Origin: an uncultured Clostridia bacterium
Lineage (GTDB): Bacteria; Bacillota; Clostridia; Christensenellales; Pumilibacteraceae
Reading direction: 5' to 3'
Assembly (NCBI GenBank): GCA_944363615.1
Contig: CALVUQ010000006.1
Coordinates: 1 to 64,000, forward strand
Length of the DNA: 64,000 nucleotides
The notes below the pieces were generated by a model. The model saw only the letters and a program-made list of their open reading frames with translations. It had not been told where the DNA came from and ran no database searches. Below are positions 53,750 to 62,114 of this stretch, piece after piece (positions within the stretch are counted from its first letter, which is position 1; each line of letters starts with the position of its first letter). The translations under genes were made by a program, and so were the position numbers.

Positions 53750-53998
53750 TTAGTTTTCTTTGCTTTCCCTGGCTGCGGCGATACGCTCTTCGGCTGCGGC
53801 AATGCGTTTGTTTGCCTCCTCAAGCTGAATGTCGCGCTCCCTCTGCATTTTCTCCCGACGAGCCTTAGGCGAAAGTTTTGCCTCTTCCCACACTGCTTTG
53901 GACTCGGCCTTTGCCGCCGCAAAATTCGCTTTGTCCACCTGATGCTGCGCTTTTGCGTTTTCCAGCATATCCTTAAAAGGGTGAAATTTTTCAGACAT
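53750..53998 (-). CDS. Small coiled-coil protein, unknown
   Basis: An 82-residue, highly charged, all-helical protein (Ala/Glu/Lys/Arg rich from residue 15 to the end, with heptad-like IAAAEERIAAARE), no signal peptide, no known motif. GGAGGATTAAAAC precedes the ATG, and the gene begins three bases after the stop of the membrane-protein gene upstream, so it is real and cotranscribed with it. It may be a cytoplasmic partner of that membrane protein. Confidence 0.7.
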   Translation of the reverse strand: MSEKFHPFKDMLENAKAQHQVDKANFAAAKAESKAVWEEAKLSPKARREKMQRERDIQLEEANKRIAAAEERIAAARESKEN

Positions 53999-54001
53999 GT
54001 T

Positions 54002-54367
54002 TTAATCCTCCGTATTTTTATTCAGCAGTTCGTCGCTGAGTTTCAGAATCTGATCGGAATATTTGTTTTTGCGGTGTTTTATAATTGCTTTATAAATAAA
54101 GTAATTAACGCAAACCGCTACAATCCCGACCGCGCCGACGGCTATCCCGGCCGCCACCATATTGCCTATTACTTTCATTGCAAGGCACATTCCCGTACCC
54201 AGAATCAATGTGCCGACGCAGCCGAATACGTATGCGAATACTATAGCAGGACGGCGAACTTTCGCGTCAAGGCTTTTAAGCCGGTTCAACTTTCCCTGTT
54301 GTTCGCTTTGGGGCGCGTACTGTCTGCGAATGTTTTCCGCGTACTTCTTTTCGTTGATTGTTTCCAT
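54002..54367 (-). CDS. Small two-helix membrane protein, paralogue of the 54672 gene product
   Basis: A 121-residue protein: charged N-terminal region with an LNRLKSLDAKVRRPA segment, two membrane helices (~40-62 and ~68-92), and a C-terminal tail ending in LKLSDELLNKN. The same plan and motifs occur in the gene at 54672-55073. Homologues are sometimes labelled dihydropteridine reductase, for which no motif is visible here. Of three in-frame ATGs I chose the third (54367), which has AAGGAG upstream; the first lacks a site. Confidence 0.75.
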   Translation of the reverse strand: METINEKKYAENIRRQYAPQSEQQGKLNRLKSLDAKVRRPAIVFAYVFGCVGTLILGTGMCLAMKVIGNMVAAGIAVGAVGIVAVCVNYFIYKAIIKHRKNKYSDQILKLSDELLNKNTED

Positions 54368-54671
54368 AATTTCCATCTCCTTCATTGATTTTGTACTTGT
54401 ATTATAACTGCTGTTTTTTTCTGAATTTTTGCTTATTTGTAAATGTTTTGTAAAACAAAAAAACGGCGCAAACGCGCCGACGACAAAATTTTAGCCATAT
54501 ACAATTGATAAACAACCTTGCCTTAAAGGATTGCATGAGTCCCGAAACCATTTTAACCGATGTAACTTACAGGTCTACAATACACTTGTATTTTCCGTAG
54601 TTTTCTCTATTAGACAAACGGCGACAAAAAAGCCTGAAGCATCTAAAGAGAAATACATTCAATGCGGATTA
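54368..54671. other. Intergenic region between the paralogous membrane-protein genes
   Basis: Holds the terminator of the two-component operon and, reading leftward, a perfect TATAAT at 54401-54406 without a good -35. The right 190 bp shows nothing recognisable. Confidence 0.45.
54457..54479 (-). terminator. Terminator of the two-component operon
   Basis: CGGCGC / GCGCCG perfect stem, four-base loop, followed in minus direction by seven T. Confidence 0.85.
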
Positions 54672-55073
54672 TTAACGATCTTGCCGATTTTCGTTAAGAA
54701 GTTCCTCCGTGAGGCTGAGAATTTCTTTACCGTACTTTTCCTTGCCTTTTTTCAAAGCAAAACTATGCACGGGCTGAGCAACAGCCATGACGGCAATTCC
54801 GATAACGGCAATCGCTATTCCCGCGACATAATTACCGTAAGCAAGAGTAAGGCTCATCCCTGCGCCGAATAAAAGCAGTCCCGTAATTCCCAGAAAAAGC
54901 GCCGGGCACATCGCGGTCTTTTTTACTTTTGAATTCAGTTTTTTCAGTCTTTTCAGTTTATTTTCGTTTAACCCTTCAGGCAGATAAGCGTTTCGGATTT
55001 CCTCTATTGCCCTTCGTTCGTCCGAAGTGGGCGCGGAATAGGTAAAACTGAATTTTTCGTTTTTATCGGACAT
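54672..55073 (-). CDS. Small two-helix membrane protein of the two-component operon
   Basis: A 133-residue protein: N-terminal FSFTYSAPTSDERRAIEEIR segment (typical of a Clostridia family often mislabelled dihydropteridine reductase), LKRLKKLNSKVKKTA, two membrane helices (~53-75, ~80-102) and a tail ending ILSLTEELLNEN. Start at ATG 55073 with GAAGG; it overlaps the previous gene by eleven bases. Last gene of the response-regulator/kinase operon, so it is probably regulated by or interacts with that system. Homologous to the product of 54002-54367. Confidence 0.78.
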   Translation of the reverse strand: MSDKNEKFSFTYSAPTSDERRAIEEIRNAYLPEGLNENKLKRLKKLNSKVKKTAMCPALFLGITGLLLFGAGMSLTLAYGNYVAGIAIAVIGIAVMAVAQPVHSFALKKGKEKYGKEILSLTEELLNENRQDR

Positions 55074-55995
55074 TGTTTTTCCCTTCTTTGATTTTTTTAA
55101 GTCCTTTACAGCCGCCGGCAATCATAACTCCACCGATAAACGCGGAAAGCGCGCATACTGCAAATCCCGTTATTGCGTTAAGAATGTTAATTTCCGCCGA
55201 AGTCTGTGCCGAGCCGTTTGAAAAAACCGCGACAAGCGTAACCTGAAGCGACAGCAAAGATACCGCCGCGTCCGTGAGATTTATGTTGCGAAAGCATTGA
55301 AGCATCGGATCATGATAAGACCTGACCTTGAACACGTTGACGATCGCGAAGATCACTTTGTAAAAAGTATAGGCCGCAGCCGCTATTGCCATGACCTGAG
55401 AAAATTGTACGGGTTTCCGATAAAGCACCATAAGCGTAACTGCCGCGGCAAGGGCAAGCTCCAGTACAAACAACAAAACTCCGCACAGCATGTAAATTTT
55501 CAGTTTGTATTCCTGCAAAACGTCGGAGTTGTCACCCGCGCGTTTCTTCGCTTTGTAGCTGAGAAGAAGAACGATTCCGCGCAAAGCGCTTAAGAAAAGG
55601 TAATAACAGGCGATGACTCCGTAAAAGACGGAAGCGGTCATGATGCCCAGCACCGCGTTGAAAATCACGAAAGCCAAATTAACCGCAAACGAAGCCGCAA
55701 AGATTACGACGGTGCGGAAACCGTAGCTTGCCGCCATATTGCCGATAAAGCGATTACGACTAAGATTATCGACGATTTTTCTCTTAAGTTCCGGGGCTAA
55801 AACGACAATCAAGTAAACGCTGTATGCAAGAAACGACGCCGAAAAGCAGTAAACGACGTAAGCGGGCCATGCGGAATAATCCTTTACGACGAAGAATATT
55901 GCCGCGCTTACCGCCGCAATTGTCAAGACCCATACAAAAACGACAAAAAGAGCGGGCGGTTTTTTTAAGAACGCAAAAAGACCTTTCAGCTTCAT
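55063..55995 (-). CDS. Polytopic membrane protein of the two-component operon, unknown
   Basis: A 310-residue protein with about eight hydrophobic helices and short loops (for example AALFVVFVWVL-like first helix near residue 15 and a final helix near 280), no recognised transporter or enzyme motif. ATG overlaps the TGA of the kinase gene (ACATGA). Because the kinase has almost no external sensor domain, this membrane protein may supply or modulate its signal. This is inference from arrangement. Confidence 0.7.
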   Translation of the reverse strand: MKLKGLFAFLKKPPALFVVFVWVLTIAAVSAAIFFVVKDYSAWPAYVVYCFSASFLAYSVYLIVVLAPELKRKIVDNLSRNRFIGNMAASYGFRTVVIFAASFAVNLAFVIFNAVLGIMTASVFYGVIACYYLFLSALRGIVLLLSYKAKKRAGDNSDVLQEYKLKIYMLCGVLLFVLELALAAAVTLMVLYRKPVQFSQVMAIAAAAYTFYKVIFAIVNVFKVRSYHDPMLQCFRNINLTDAAVSLLSLQVTLVAVFSNGSAQTSAEINILNAITGFAVCALSAFIGGVMIAGGCKGLKKIKEGKNNVR

Positions 55996-57044
55996 GTCGA
56001 CGCCCCTCTCAGCTTCACGATGAAAGTGCTTCCCTTACCTACTTCGCTTTCGACGGAAATTTCTCCGCCCAGTATATCGATTACTTTTTTTACCAGCGCC
56101 AGCCCCAGCCCGTTGCCCTCCTGCGCGTGAGACGTGTCACCCTGATAGAACTTATCGAAGATATGAAGACCCGTTTCCTTTGAAATACCGCAGCCCGTAT
56201 CGGAAATTTTAACGACGGCGTTTCCGTCCTCTTCTTTAAGAGTTATGTTTATTTTCCCCTGCGGACCGGTAAATTTTATCGCGTTGGAAATAAGATTGTT
56301 CCAGACAATTTCAAGGTAACTCGCGTCGGATTTTACCGTAACGTCGTCAAGGTCGCAGTCGATTTCAAGTTGTTTTGCCTCTATTTTGTCTTCAAACTGC
56401 AAAACGGACTGTGCAATCGCCTCGTTTAATCGGATTGAAGTCGTTTCCGTCTTTATTTCCTGATTCTCAAGTCGGTTAAGCTGAAGAATGTTTGTAATCA
56501 GATTTGTCAGCCTTTTTGACGTTGCAGCCAGTGTAGCGGCGTACCTGGTGCGCGTTTCATTGTCTAAGGCTTCGTCCTTTATTGCCATGGAGTAATTCTG
56601 AATTATGGCAAGCGGCGTTTTAAGCTCGTGCGAGACGTTGGATACGAAATCCGTACGCAAAACTTCGGTTTTGGAAAGCTCCGCCGTCATTTTATTGAGA
56701 TCGCATATTATGCAATCGAATTCATCGTAACGTCCGTAAGGATGAAAAGTTTTTATACGTACGGTAAAGTCGCCCGAGGTTATGCGCTGCGTGGCATTAA
56801 AAATTTCACCGACGGGACGGTCCACCATTATTTTCCTGCGAATTCCGTCTATCAAAGTGCATACCAGCGCAAAAAACAATACCGTAACCGTCATGACGGC
56901 AAATATCGGTAAGGCGTTATCGCCGAAACGGTTTTTAGCGGCGCCGTAAACAAGCACCGAAATGCCCGTTATTGCGGCTACCGTTACCAAAAACACCAAA
57001 AATCCCGACAATGCGACAAGAAATTTAGACTTGCGATTTTTCAT
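55992..57044 (-). CDS. Sensor histidine kinase, intramembrane-sensing type
   Basis: A 350-residue kinase. Two membrane helices (~9-35 and ~44-68) are separated by only about nine residues, so it has no extracellular sensor domain; a HAMP linker follows (~75-125), then HisKA with the phosphorylated His139 in FVSNVSHELKTPL, and HATPase with NNLISNAIKF, DTGCGI and GNGLGLALV. It phosphorylates the response regulator encoded just upstream, with which it overlaps by four bases (ATGA). Likely senses membrane or cell-envelope state, or a partner membrane protein. Confidence 0.93.
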   Translation of the reverse strand: MKNRKSKFLVALSGFLVFLVTVAAITGISVLVYGAAKNRFGDNALPIFAVMTVTVLFFALVCTLIDGIRRKIMVDRPVGEIFNATQRITSGDFTVRIKTFHPYGRYDEFDCIICDLNKMTAELSKTEVLRTDFVSNVSHELKTPLAIIQNYSMAIKDEALDNETRTRYAATLAATSKRLTNLITNILQLNRLENQEIKTETTSIRLNEAIAQSVLQFEDKIEAKQLEIDCDLDDVTVKSDASYLEIVWNNLISNAIKFTGPQGKINITLKEEDGNAVVKISDTGCGISKETGLHIFDKFYQGDTSHAQEGNGLGLALVKKVIDILGGEISVESEVGKGSTFIVKLRGAST

Positions 57045-57712
57045 TTAAGCACCGCCTTGTACCCCAAACCGTGAACCGTAACTATCTCAAACCCGCTGCA
57101 ATCCGCTGTCTTTTCGCGCAATTTGGACATGTATACGTCCACCGTGCGCGAAGTGGCTGACGAATCGTACCCCCAGAATTCATCCATAAGCTGAGTACGC
57201 GTGAACGTGCGCTTGGGAAAAGACAGAAGTTTGAACAATAAATCGAATTCCCGCACTGTTAAAGGCAATTCTTCGCCGTCAAGGTATGCGGTGTGTTCGT
57301 CCTTATCCATGCAAAGATTGCCTGCAACAAGTTTTCGGCTTTGCTCTATATTTGCCCGTCTTAAAAGGGCGCGTACCCTTAAAAGCAGGATGTCGGCGTC
57401 AAACGGCTTCACTACGTAATCGTCTATACCTGCGTTGAAGCCGCGTTGCTTTGAAGGCTTGTCGTCAAGGGCGGTCATGAACAGTATGGGAATATGCTTG
57501 TCGGTTTTGCGCACATTCTCCGCTAAAGCGAATCCGTCCATTCCCGGCATCATGACGTCGCTTATTATCATATCGAAAGACTGTTCTTCGGTCGCCCTAA
57601 GCGCTTCGGCGCCGTCAAAACACGGTACGGCCATAAATCCGTCGCCGACAAGCAAAGAACATACAAGCCCGTTAAGCGCTTTATCGTCCTCCGCCACCAA
57701 TATTTTTACCAT
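57041..57712 (-). CDS. OmpR/PhoB family response regulator
   Basis: A 223-residue regulator: receiver domain with AEDD acid pocket, phosphoacceptor Asp52 in IISDVMMPGMDG, Thr and Lys switch residues in FMTALDD and DYVVKPFD; C-terminal winged helix (~125-223) with LTVREFDLLFKLL and the RTVDVYMSKLREK recognition region. First gene of the operon with the kinase and two membrane proteins. ATG with GGAGGATGTT. Confidence 0.95.
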   Translation of the reverse strand: MVKILVAEDDKALNGLVCSLLVGDGFMAVPCFDGAEALRATEEQSFDMIISDVMMPGMDGFALAENVRKTDKHIPILFMTALDDKPSKQRGFNAGIDDYVVKPFDADILLLRVRALLRRANIEQSRKLVAGNLCMDKDEHTAYLDGEELPLTVREFDLLFKLLSFPKRTFTRTQLMDEFWGYDSSATSRTVDVYMSKLREKTADCSGFEIVTVHGLGYKAVLK

Positions 57713-57741
57713 AACATCCTCCGCAACACCGTTTTGACTAT

Positions 57742-57770
57742 ATTATAAAGTATTTATTTTTAAGAAACAA
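57742..57770 (-). promoter_or_regulatory. Promoter of the two-component operon
   Basis: Minus strand TTGTTT, 17 bp, perfect TATAAT, 29 bp before the ATG. Confidence 0.6.
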
Positions 57771-57933
57771 TAAAAAAACGTTAAAAAATTGTAAACGCCT
57801 GCAGATTTTACCACCTCATTTTTCTTATAATAGAAACCCGTCTTTTAGAGTTAAACATATTTTCCGCATTCCGTTCAGCCGTACGCATCAGATTTAATTG
57901 AAAAGGGTAAGATTTAACCCGATTGACAAAAAC

Positions 57934-57978
57934 AAAAAACCCGTCGGCTGCGCTTTATTTTAAACGTTTGCCGACAGG
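57934..57978 (-). terminator. Terminator of the cyclophilin-like lipoprotein gene
   Basis: CCTGTCGGC / GCCGACGGG stem (one mismatch), followed in minus direction by TTTTTTGTTTTT; 210 bp past the stop. Confidence 0.65.
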
Positions 57979-58187
57979 TATTTTTTCAATAGGCGAAAGT
58001 CCGCATATATTCTGCCGTTTTTTTATTATCCTAAAATCAGTACAATCGAATTGCGTTTCACTGCGCCGCGGTCTCAGCCCGAAACCGATCGACAAAAACA
58101 GAACGATTATGTTAGGTGTAACAAGTATGAATTGCTTATGCGGAAGTCCTTAAGAATCAGCTGCGCTTTCATGCAAAACACTGATAT

Positions 58188-59180
58188 TTAAGCAAGACTT
58201 AGCCTTAACTGCATATCGCCCTTGCCCCCGCCAAGCAGTTCGTAAAGTTCAGAAGCCGTATAGCCTTCAATTTTTCCAAGTTTTGTATAGGACCAGGAAT
58301 TGCTGCCGTAAAACAGCACTATCTGATTCCCCTGATAAAGAATCACGTCTCCGGGCTCGGTTGTAATCTGTTCGTTACTTGTCGGAAGAGTATGGCCCAG
58401 ACTTCCCACCTTTTCAAAACCGCCGTAATCGCGCACCGTACAGATAATATCCTCTTTTTTCAGTATGTCCGTAAGCGCCGTTACTGCGGAATTTTCAGCC
58501 GGATTTACCATAAGACGATTGCCGTTTATGTAAATATACATGACCGTTACCTCCGAAACGTCCCCCGTGTTTCCGGGCTCATCCGCGCCGCTCTGATCTT
58601 CGGAATTATCCGGGACGCCCTGACCGACAGTTTCGTCTTTGTTTCCTTCATCGGGATTCTTATCTTCATCTGTCTGCGAAGAGTGGGAATCTCCGCCGCT
58701 TTCCGCATCGGAAACACGCGTAAAAGATACTGTTACGCCGCCTTCACCCAGCGCCTTTTCAAGGCCCGCGGCATCGTCGATTTTTCCTATCGCGGTGTAA
58801 GAATAGGAGGAAGAAAATGTCTCATAGAAAAGTACTACACATGATGTTCCGTACAACATAAGATCCCCTGCTTCTATAGTTTCGGGCTGATATGGTTGCG
58901 AAGGCAGAGCTTCGTCAAGATAAAAATATTTTTCGTTGCCGTTAAGTTCGCTCATATCCAGCGTAAGCGGAAGCATTTCATAAAACCTGTCTGCCGTTTC
59001 GTTATCTGCAAGCGTAGCCGTAAATGTACTGTTGCCTGCCTTTATCAGGATTTTTTCGCCCGTAAGTGTTTCATCAGTATCTGACGACGAAGGCGTGCAC
59101 GCGACGAAAGCCGACAATACCGATAAGCACGCCAAAAGGCTTAACAACTTTTTAATTGCGGTTTTATAACGGTACGCCAT
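58188..59180 (-). CDS. Lipoprotein with two cyclophilin-like fold domains
   Basis: A 330-residue lipoprotein (lipobox SAFVAC, Cys28). Two copies of the TM1367-type cyclophilin-like fold: residues ~42-155 (with AGDLMLYGTSCVVLFYET and IGKIDDAAGLEKAL) and ~213-325 (MYIYINGNRLMV, PGDVILYQGNQIVLFYG, LGKIEGY). They are joined by a ~50-residue Asp/Glu/Gly/Ser linker. Single-domain relatives are often found near flavodoxins; no peptidyl-prolyl isomerase activity is implied. ATG with AAAGGAGG. Monocistronic; function unknown. Confidence 0.78.
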   Translation of the reverse strand: MAYRYKTAIKKLLSLLACLSVLSAFVACTPSSSDTDETLTGEKILIKAGNSTFTATLADNETADRFYEMLPLTLDMSELNGNEKYFYLDEALPSQPYQPETIEAGDLMLYGTSCVVLFYETFSSSYSYTAIGKIDDAAGLEKALGEGGVTVSFTRVSDAESGGDSHSSQTDEDKNPDEGNKDETVGQGVPDNSEDQSGADEPGNTGDVSEVTVMYIYINGNRLMVNPAENSAVTALTDILKKEDIICTVRDYGGFEKVGSLGHTLPTSNEQITTEPGDVILYQGNQIVLFYGSNSWSYTKLGKIEGYTASELYELLGGGKGDMQLRLSLA

Positions 59181-59383
59181 TGCGTTTGCCTCCTTTTGAT
59201 TTCAGAAGTATTTTGAAGCGTTTTGTTTTAATTGGCCTTAAGCCTTACGGCACCTATTGTTTTACCGATTACCGGTATAGATTCTTTCGAAAAAGCATTT
59301 GAAGATAACGGCGTTTTTCGCTTACATTCGGTTAAAAACGCTTAAACTGCCGACATAAAACTTTTATAAAGCGGCTGCATGAA

Positions 59384-60358
59384 TTATCTGACGTTGTCTT
59401 TTATAAACTGCACTATTTTATCGAAAGGAATGACGTTAAGGTTATCGTATAGATCCGTGTGCACCGCGTCGGGTATAATAAGAAGTTGTTTGTTGTCGCC
59501 TTTAAGTTTAGCGAAAGCATCGCGGCTGAAATAACACGAATGTGCTTTTTCGCCGTGTATTACCAATACTGCGCTTCTTATTTCTCCCGAGTAGGACAAA
59601 ATGGGCATATTGATAAAGGACAGCGCCGAAGTAACGTTCCAGCCGCCGTTTGAATTAAGCGAACGTGGATGATAACCGCGCGGCGTTTTGTAATATGCGT
59701 AGTAATCTTTTACGAAAAACGGCGCGTCGTCGGGAATGACGTCCGCCACCCCGCCTGCAAGCGCATAAGTACCGCTTTTGTAATCGGCGGTGCGCTGAGA
59801 ATTCAGTTTTTCTTTCAGCTTGTAGCGCGCTTCTTCGTCCATGGAGTCAAAATATCCGTTAGCCGAAACCCTGCTCATGTCGTACATTGTGGAGGTGACC
59901 GTAGCTTTTATGCGCGTATCTATCGCGGCGGCATTCAGAGCCATTCCGCCCCAGCCGCATATACCCACTATGGCGATTCTGTCGGGATCGGCTTTTTCGC
60001 AAACGGATAAGAAATCCACCGCCGCACAAAAATCCTCCGTATTTATATCGGGCGACGCAACAAAACGCGGTTCTCCTCCGCTTTCCCCGGTATAGGACGG
60101 ATCAAAAGCTATTGTCAGAAACCCTCTTTCCGCCAACGTCTGAGCGTAAAGTCCCGAAGCCTGCTCCTTGACCGCGCCGAAAGGACCCGCAACCGCCACC
60201 GCGGGTAACCGCCCCTTCGCGTCCGACGGAATATACATATCCGCAGCAAGCGTTATGCCGTAACGGTTGTGAAAAGTTACCTTTGAATGATCTACTTTAT
60301 CGCTTTTCGCAAATGTTTTGTCCCATTCTTCAGCCAGATTCAATTCTGCGTCTTTCAT
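59384..60358 (-). CDS. Alpha/beta hydrolase with cysteine nucleophile (dienelactone hydrolase-like)
   Basis: A 324-residue alpha/beta hydrolase without signal peptide. The nucleophile elbow is VGICGWGG, with Cys134 instead of Ser, as in dienelactone hydrolases and the YcjY-like group; the histidine is probably that of DAVHTDLYD near the C-terminus and an acid lies before IRSAVLVIHGEKAHS. N-terminal VTFHNRYGITLAADMYIP is typical of this group. Third gene of the LysR-controlled operon after the acetyltransferase and the flavodoxin; such sets are common in Clostridia but the natural substrate is unknown. ATG with AAAAGGAG. Confidence 0.83.
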   Translation of the reverse strand: MKDAELNLAEEWDKTFAKSDKVDHSKVTFHNRYGITLAADMYIPSDAKGRLPAVAVAGPFGAVKEQASGLYAQTLAERGFLTIAFDPSYTGESGGEPRFVASPDINTEDFCAAVDFLSVCEKADPDRIAIVGICGWGGMALNAAAIDTRIKATVTSTMYDMSRVSANGYFDSMDEEARYKLKEKLNSQRTADYKSGTYALAGGVADVIPDDAPFFVKDYYAYYKTPRGYHPRSLNSNGGWNVTSALSFINMPILSYSGEIRSAVLVIHGEKAHSCYFSRDAFAKLKGDNKQLLIIPDAVHTDLYDNLNVIPFDKIVQFIKDNVR

Positions 60359-60447
60359 ATAGATGCACTCCTTTTATTCGGATAAAACTTCAAAAACGTC
60401 AAAACAAATGTTTTTTTATTGCGTTAATTTTTTTAAGTTATTTAATT

Positions 60448-61077
60448 TCAACGTATAAAATTGGTTTTTATACCGATTTCGGGTTCAGGAAGCGCAATGC
60501 CCGCCTTCTTTCCCGCTTCTATGCATTTTAAAAGCCAGGCCATGTTGCGTCCGATATTGCGCATTGTTTGCATACCTTCGGCGTCTTCAGAAGTGTCTTC
60601 GGGGTTTCTGCCGTGAACCATGTTCCAATAAGTGGAAGAAACTACTGGCATGCAAGCGTCCGTGAAGTATTTGTTAAGTACGTCTATCGAAGCAACCGTT
60701 CCCGCACGCCTTGCCGTAACTATTGCCGCGCCGGGTTTATACATGAACTTATCGCTTGCGGCATAAAACATTCTGTCCAGCAGCGATAAAAATTGTCCCG
60801 AAGGATGAGAATAATATACGGGCGAGCCGAAAACAAATCCGTCGGCCTGTTCTGCTTTTTTAATCCAGTCGTTTACTTCGTCGTCATCGTGTATGCAACG
60901 GCCTTTGCCCGAATTGTGGCAATAATTGCAACCGTTGCAATCGTAAACGCGACTTAACCCCATCTGTAAGATTTCGGTTTCCACCCCTTCCTCGTTAAGC
61001 ACACGCGCTATTTCCGAAAGAGCGTTGTAAACGCACCCGTTTTCCCTTGTACTGCCGTTTATCAAAAGTACCTTCAT
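60448..61077 (-). CDS. Flavodoxin-family NAD(P)H-dependent oxidoreductase
   Basis: A 209-residue flavodoxin-fold FMN protein: FMN loop NGSTRENGCVYNAL, the cysteine cluster CNGCNYCHNSGKGRC followed by DDD, and FGSPVYYSHPSGQFLSLLDR as second FMN loop. Same architecture as the 13497-14036 gene product. Likely reduces small electrophiles or quinones. ATG with AGGAGGG; second gene of the LysR-linked operon. Confidence 0.87.
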   Translation of the reverse strand: MKVLLINGSTRENGCVYNALSEIARVLNEEGVETEILQMGLSRVYDCNGCNYCHNSGKGRCIHDDDEVNDWIKKAEQADGFVFGSPVYYSHPSGQFLSLLDRMFYAASDKFMYKPGAAIVTARRAGTVASIDVLNKYFTDACMPVVSSTYWNMVHGRNPEDTSEDAEGMQTMRNIGRNMAWLLKCIEAGKKAGIALPEPEIGIKTNFIR

Positions 61078-61168
61078 GTCATACCCTCCTGTTAAATTGA
61101 ATTTTTAATATGGTTTTTACCGTTGCAAACTGAACAACCAAGCGGACTGTTACGGTCAGATTCCAAGC

Positions 61169-61732
61169 TTATAACGACCTGATAGTCTTTGCCGGTACGC
61201 CGCCGACTACGGTGTTTGCGGGCACGTCTTTCGTAACTACGGCACCCGCCGCCACAATCGAATTGTCCCCCACGGTGACCCCCGCAAGTATGGTCGCATG
61301 TGCGCCTATCCATACGCGGTTGCCTATTTTTATGGGAGCAACCTTCATATTGCCGCGTTTTTCGGGATTGAGATCGTGGTTAATCGTTGCAAACACCACC
61401 TGATGCCCGATAAGGCAATCGTCGCCGATTTCAATACCTCCCTGATCCTGAAAACAGCATCCTTCGTTGATGAACACTCTTTTACCCACTTTAATGTTTT
61501 TACCGAAGTCGGTGTATATAGGCGGAAACAATCCGAAATTTTCGTCCACCTCTTTCCCGATAAGCTCGGAAAACAGCGTGCGGAGCTCTTTTGCCGTATG
61601 AAAAGCATTGTTTATTTCACAAGTTATGCGTCTTGCTTCCGTCGCCTCACGGTGCATACAGACATGAGCGTCCGACCCTGCGATTAAATAGGGATTTTTT
61701 TTGACGTGTTCTATATATTCTTTTGCCGTCAT
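61169..61732 (-). CDS. Sugar O-acetyltransferase (maltose/galactoside acetyltransferase type)
   Basis: A 187-residue left-handed beta-helix (hexapeptide) acetyltransferase. Seen: N-terminal Mac domain (residues ~5-60), hexapeptide turns such as [13 protein letters not shown] and [16 protein letters not shown], and the catalytic histidine in ATINHDLNP. It transfers acetyl from acetyl-CoA to sugars, often as detoxification. First gene of the operon divergent from the LysR gene; the ATG is preceded by GAGGAAAAGG. Confidence 0.92.
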   Translation of the reverse strand: MTAKEYIEHVKKNPYLIAGSDAHVCMHREATEARRITCEINNAFHTAKELRTLFSELIGKEVDENFGLFPPIYTDFGKNIKVGKRVFINEGCCFQDQGGIEIGDDCLIGHQVVFATINHDLNPEKRGNMKVAPIKIGNRVWIGAHATILAGVTVGDNSIVAAGAVVTKDVPANTVVGGVPAKTIRSL

Positions 61733-61980
61733 GATATGCCTTTTCCTCTTCTCCGCGTTAAATTTGAAGTCTTAGATGTAACCGTCAGTCGCGTTACGTT
61801 ATAAGGTTTATTCCGAAATGTCAGAACGCCTTTTAATTAAAAACGACGTCTTACTCCTGCGCCCGATTGTCGTTTCTCCCGCGACTATTCAAGCGAACTG
61901 ATACCCAGATAACAAAACGCGTTTTTGTTCTAAAAAGCTGCATTTACTTTAAGCCGAACTTCAACCTTTCTTACAATGAG

Positions 61981-62009
61981 ATTTTATTATAAATGCTTTA
62001 ATATGTCAA
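61981..62009 (-). promoter_or_regulatory. Promoter of the acetyltransferase operon
   Basis: Minus strand perfect TTGACA, 17 bp, TAAAAT. Confidence 0.7.
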
Positions 62010-62018
62010 ATATATATA

Positions 62019-62030
62019 TTGCATACGCAA
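62019..62030. promoter_or_regulatory. Candidate LysR operator dyad
   Basis: TTGCATACGCAA is a perfect TTGC-N4-GCAA dyad placed exactly between the two -35 elements, where LysR-type proteins bind to repress themselves and activate the divergent operon. Confidence 0.55.
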
Positions 62031-62036
62031 CCATAG

Positions 62037-62065
62037 TTGACGGCTATTGAAATATTTGTTATAAT
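62037..62065 (+). promoter_or_regulatory. Promoter of the LysR gene
   Basis: TTGACG, 17 bp, perfect TATAAT, 50 bp before the ATG. Confidence 0.75.
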
Positions 62066-62114
62066 AAGTTACCGTATAACTTTTGTAATCAACAGTAAAT
62101 AAAGGGGTATTTTT

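Larger units (their letters stand above)
57713..58187. other. Intergenic region
   Basis: Contains the response-regulator promoter and the terminator of the cyclophilin-like lipoprotein gene. A 76-codon plus-strand frame here has no ribosome site and crosses the terminator, so it is not called. Confidence 0.5.
61733..62114. other. Divergent control region of the LysR divergon
   Basis: Contains back-to-back promoters, a dyad between them and, on the minus side, a leader of about 240 bases with no structure I recognise. Confidence 0.55.

Noticed and set aside
54002-55073. Dihydropteridine reductase as a function for the small two-helix proteins
   Set aside because: This label is used for similar proteins but they are short membrane proteins with no nucleotide- or pterin-binding motif.
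57923-58153. 76-codon plus-strand frame between the lipoprotein and response-regulator genes
   Set aside because: No ribosome site and it spans the minus-strand terminator; product unlike any protein.
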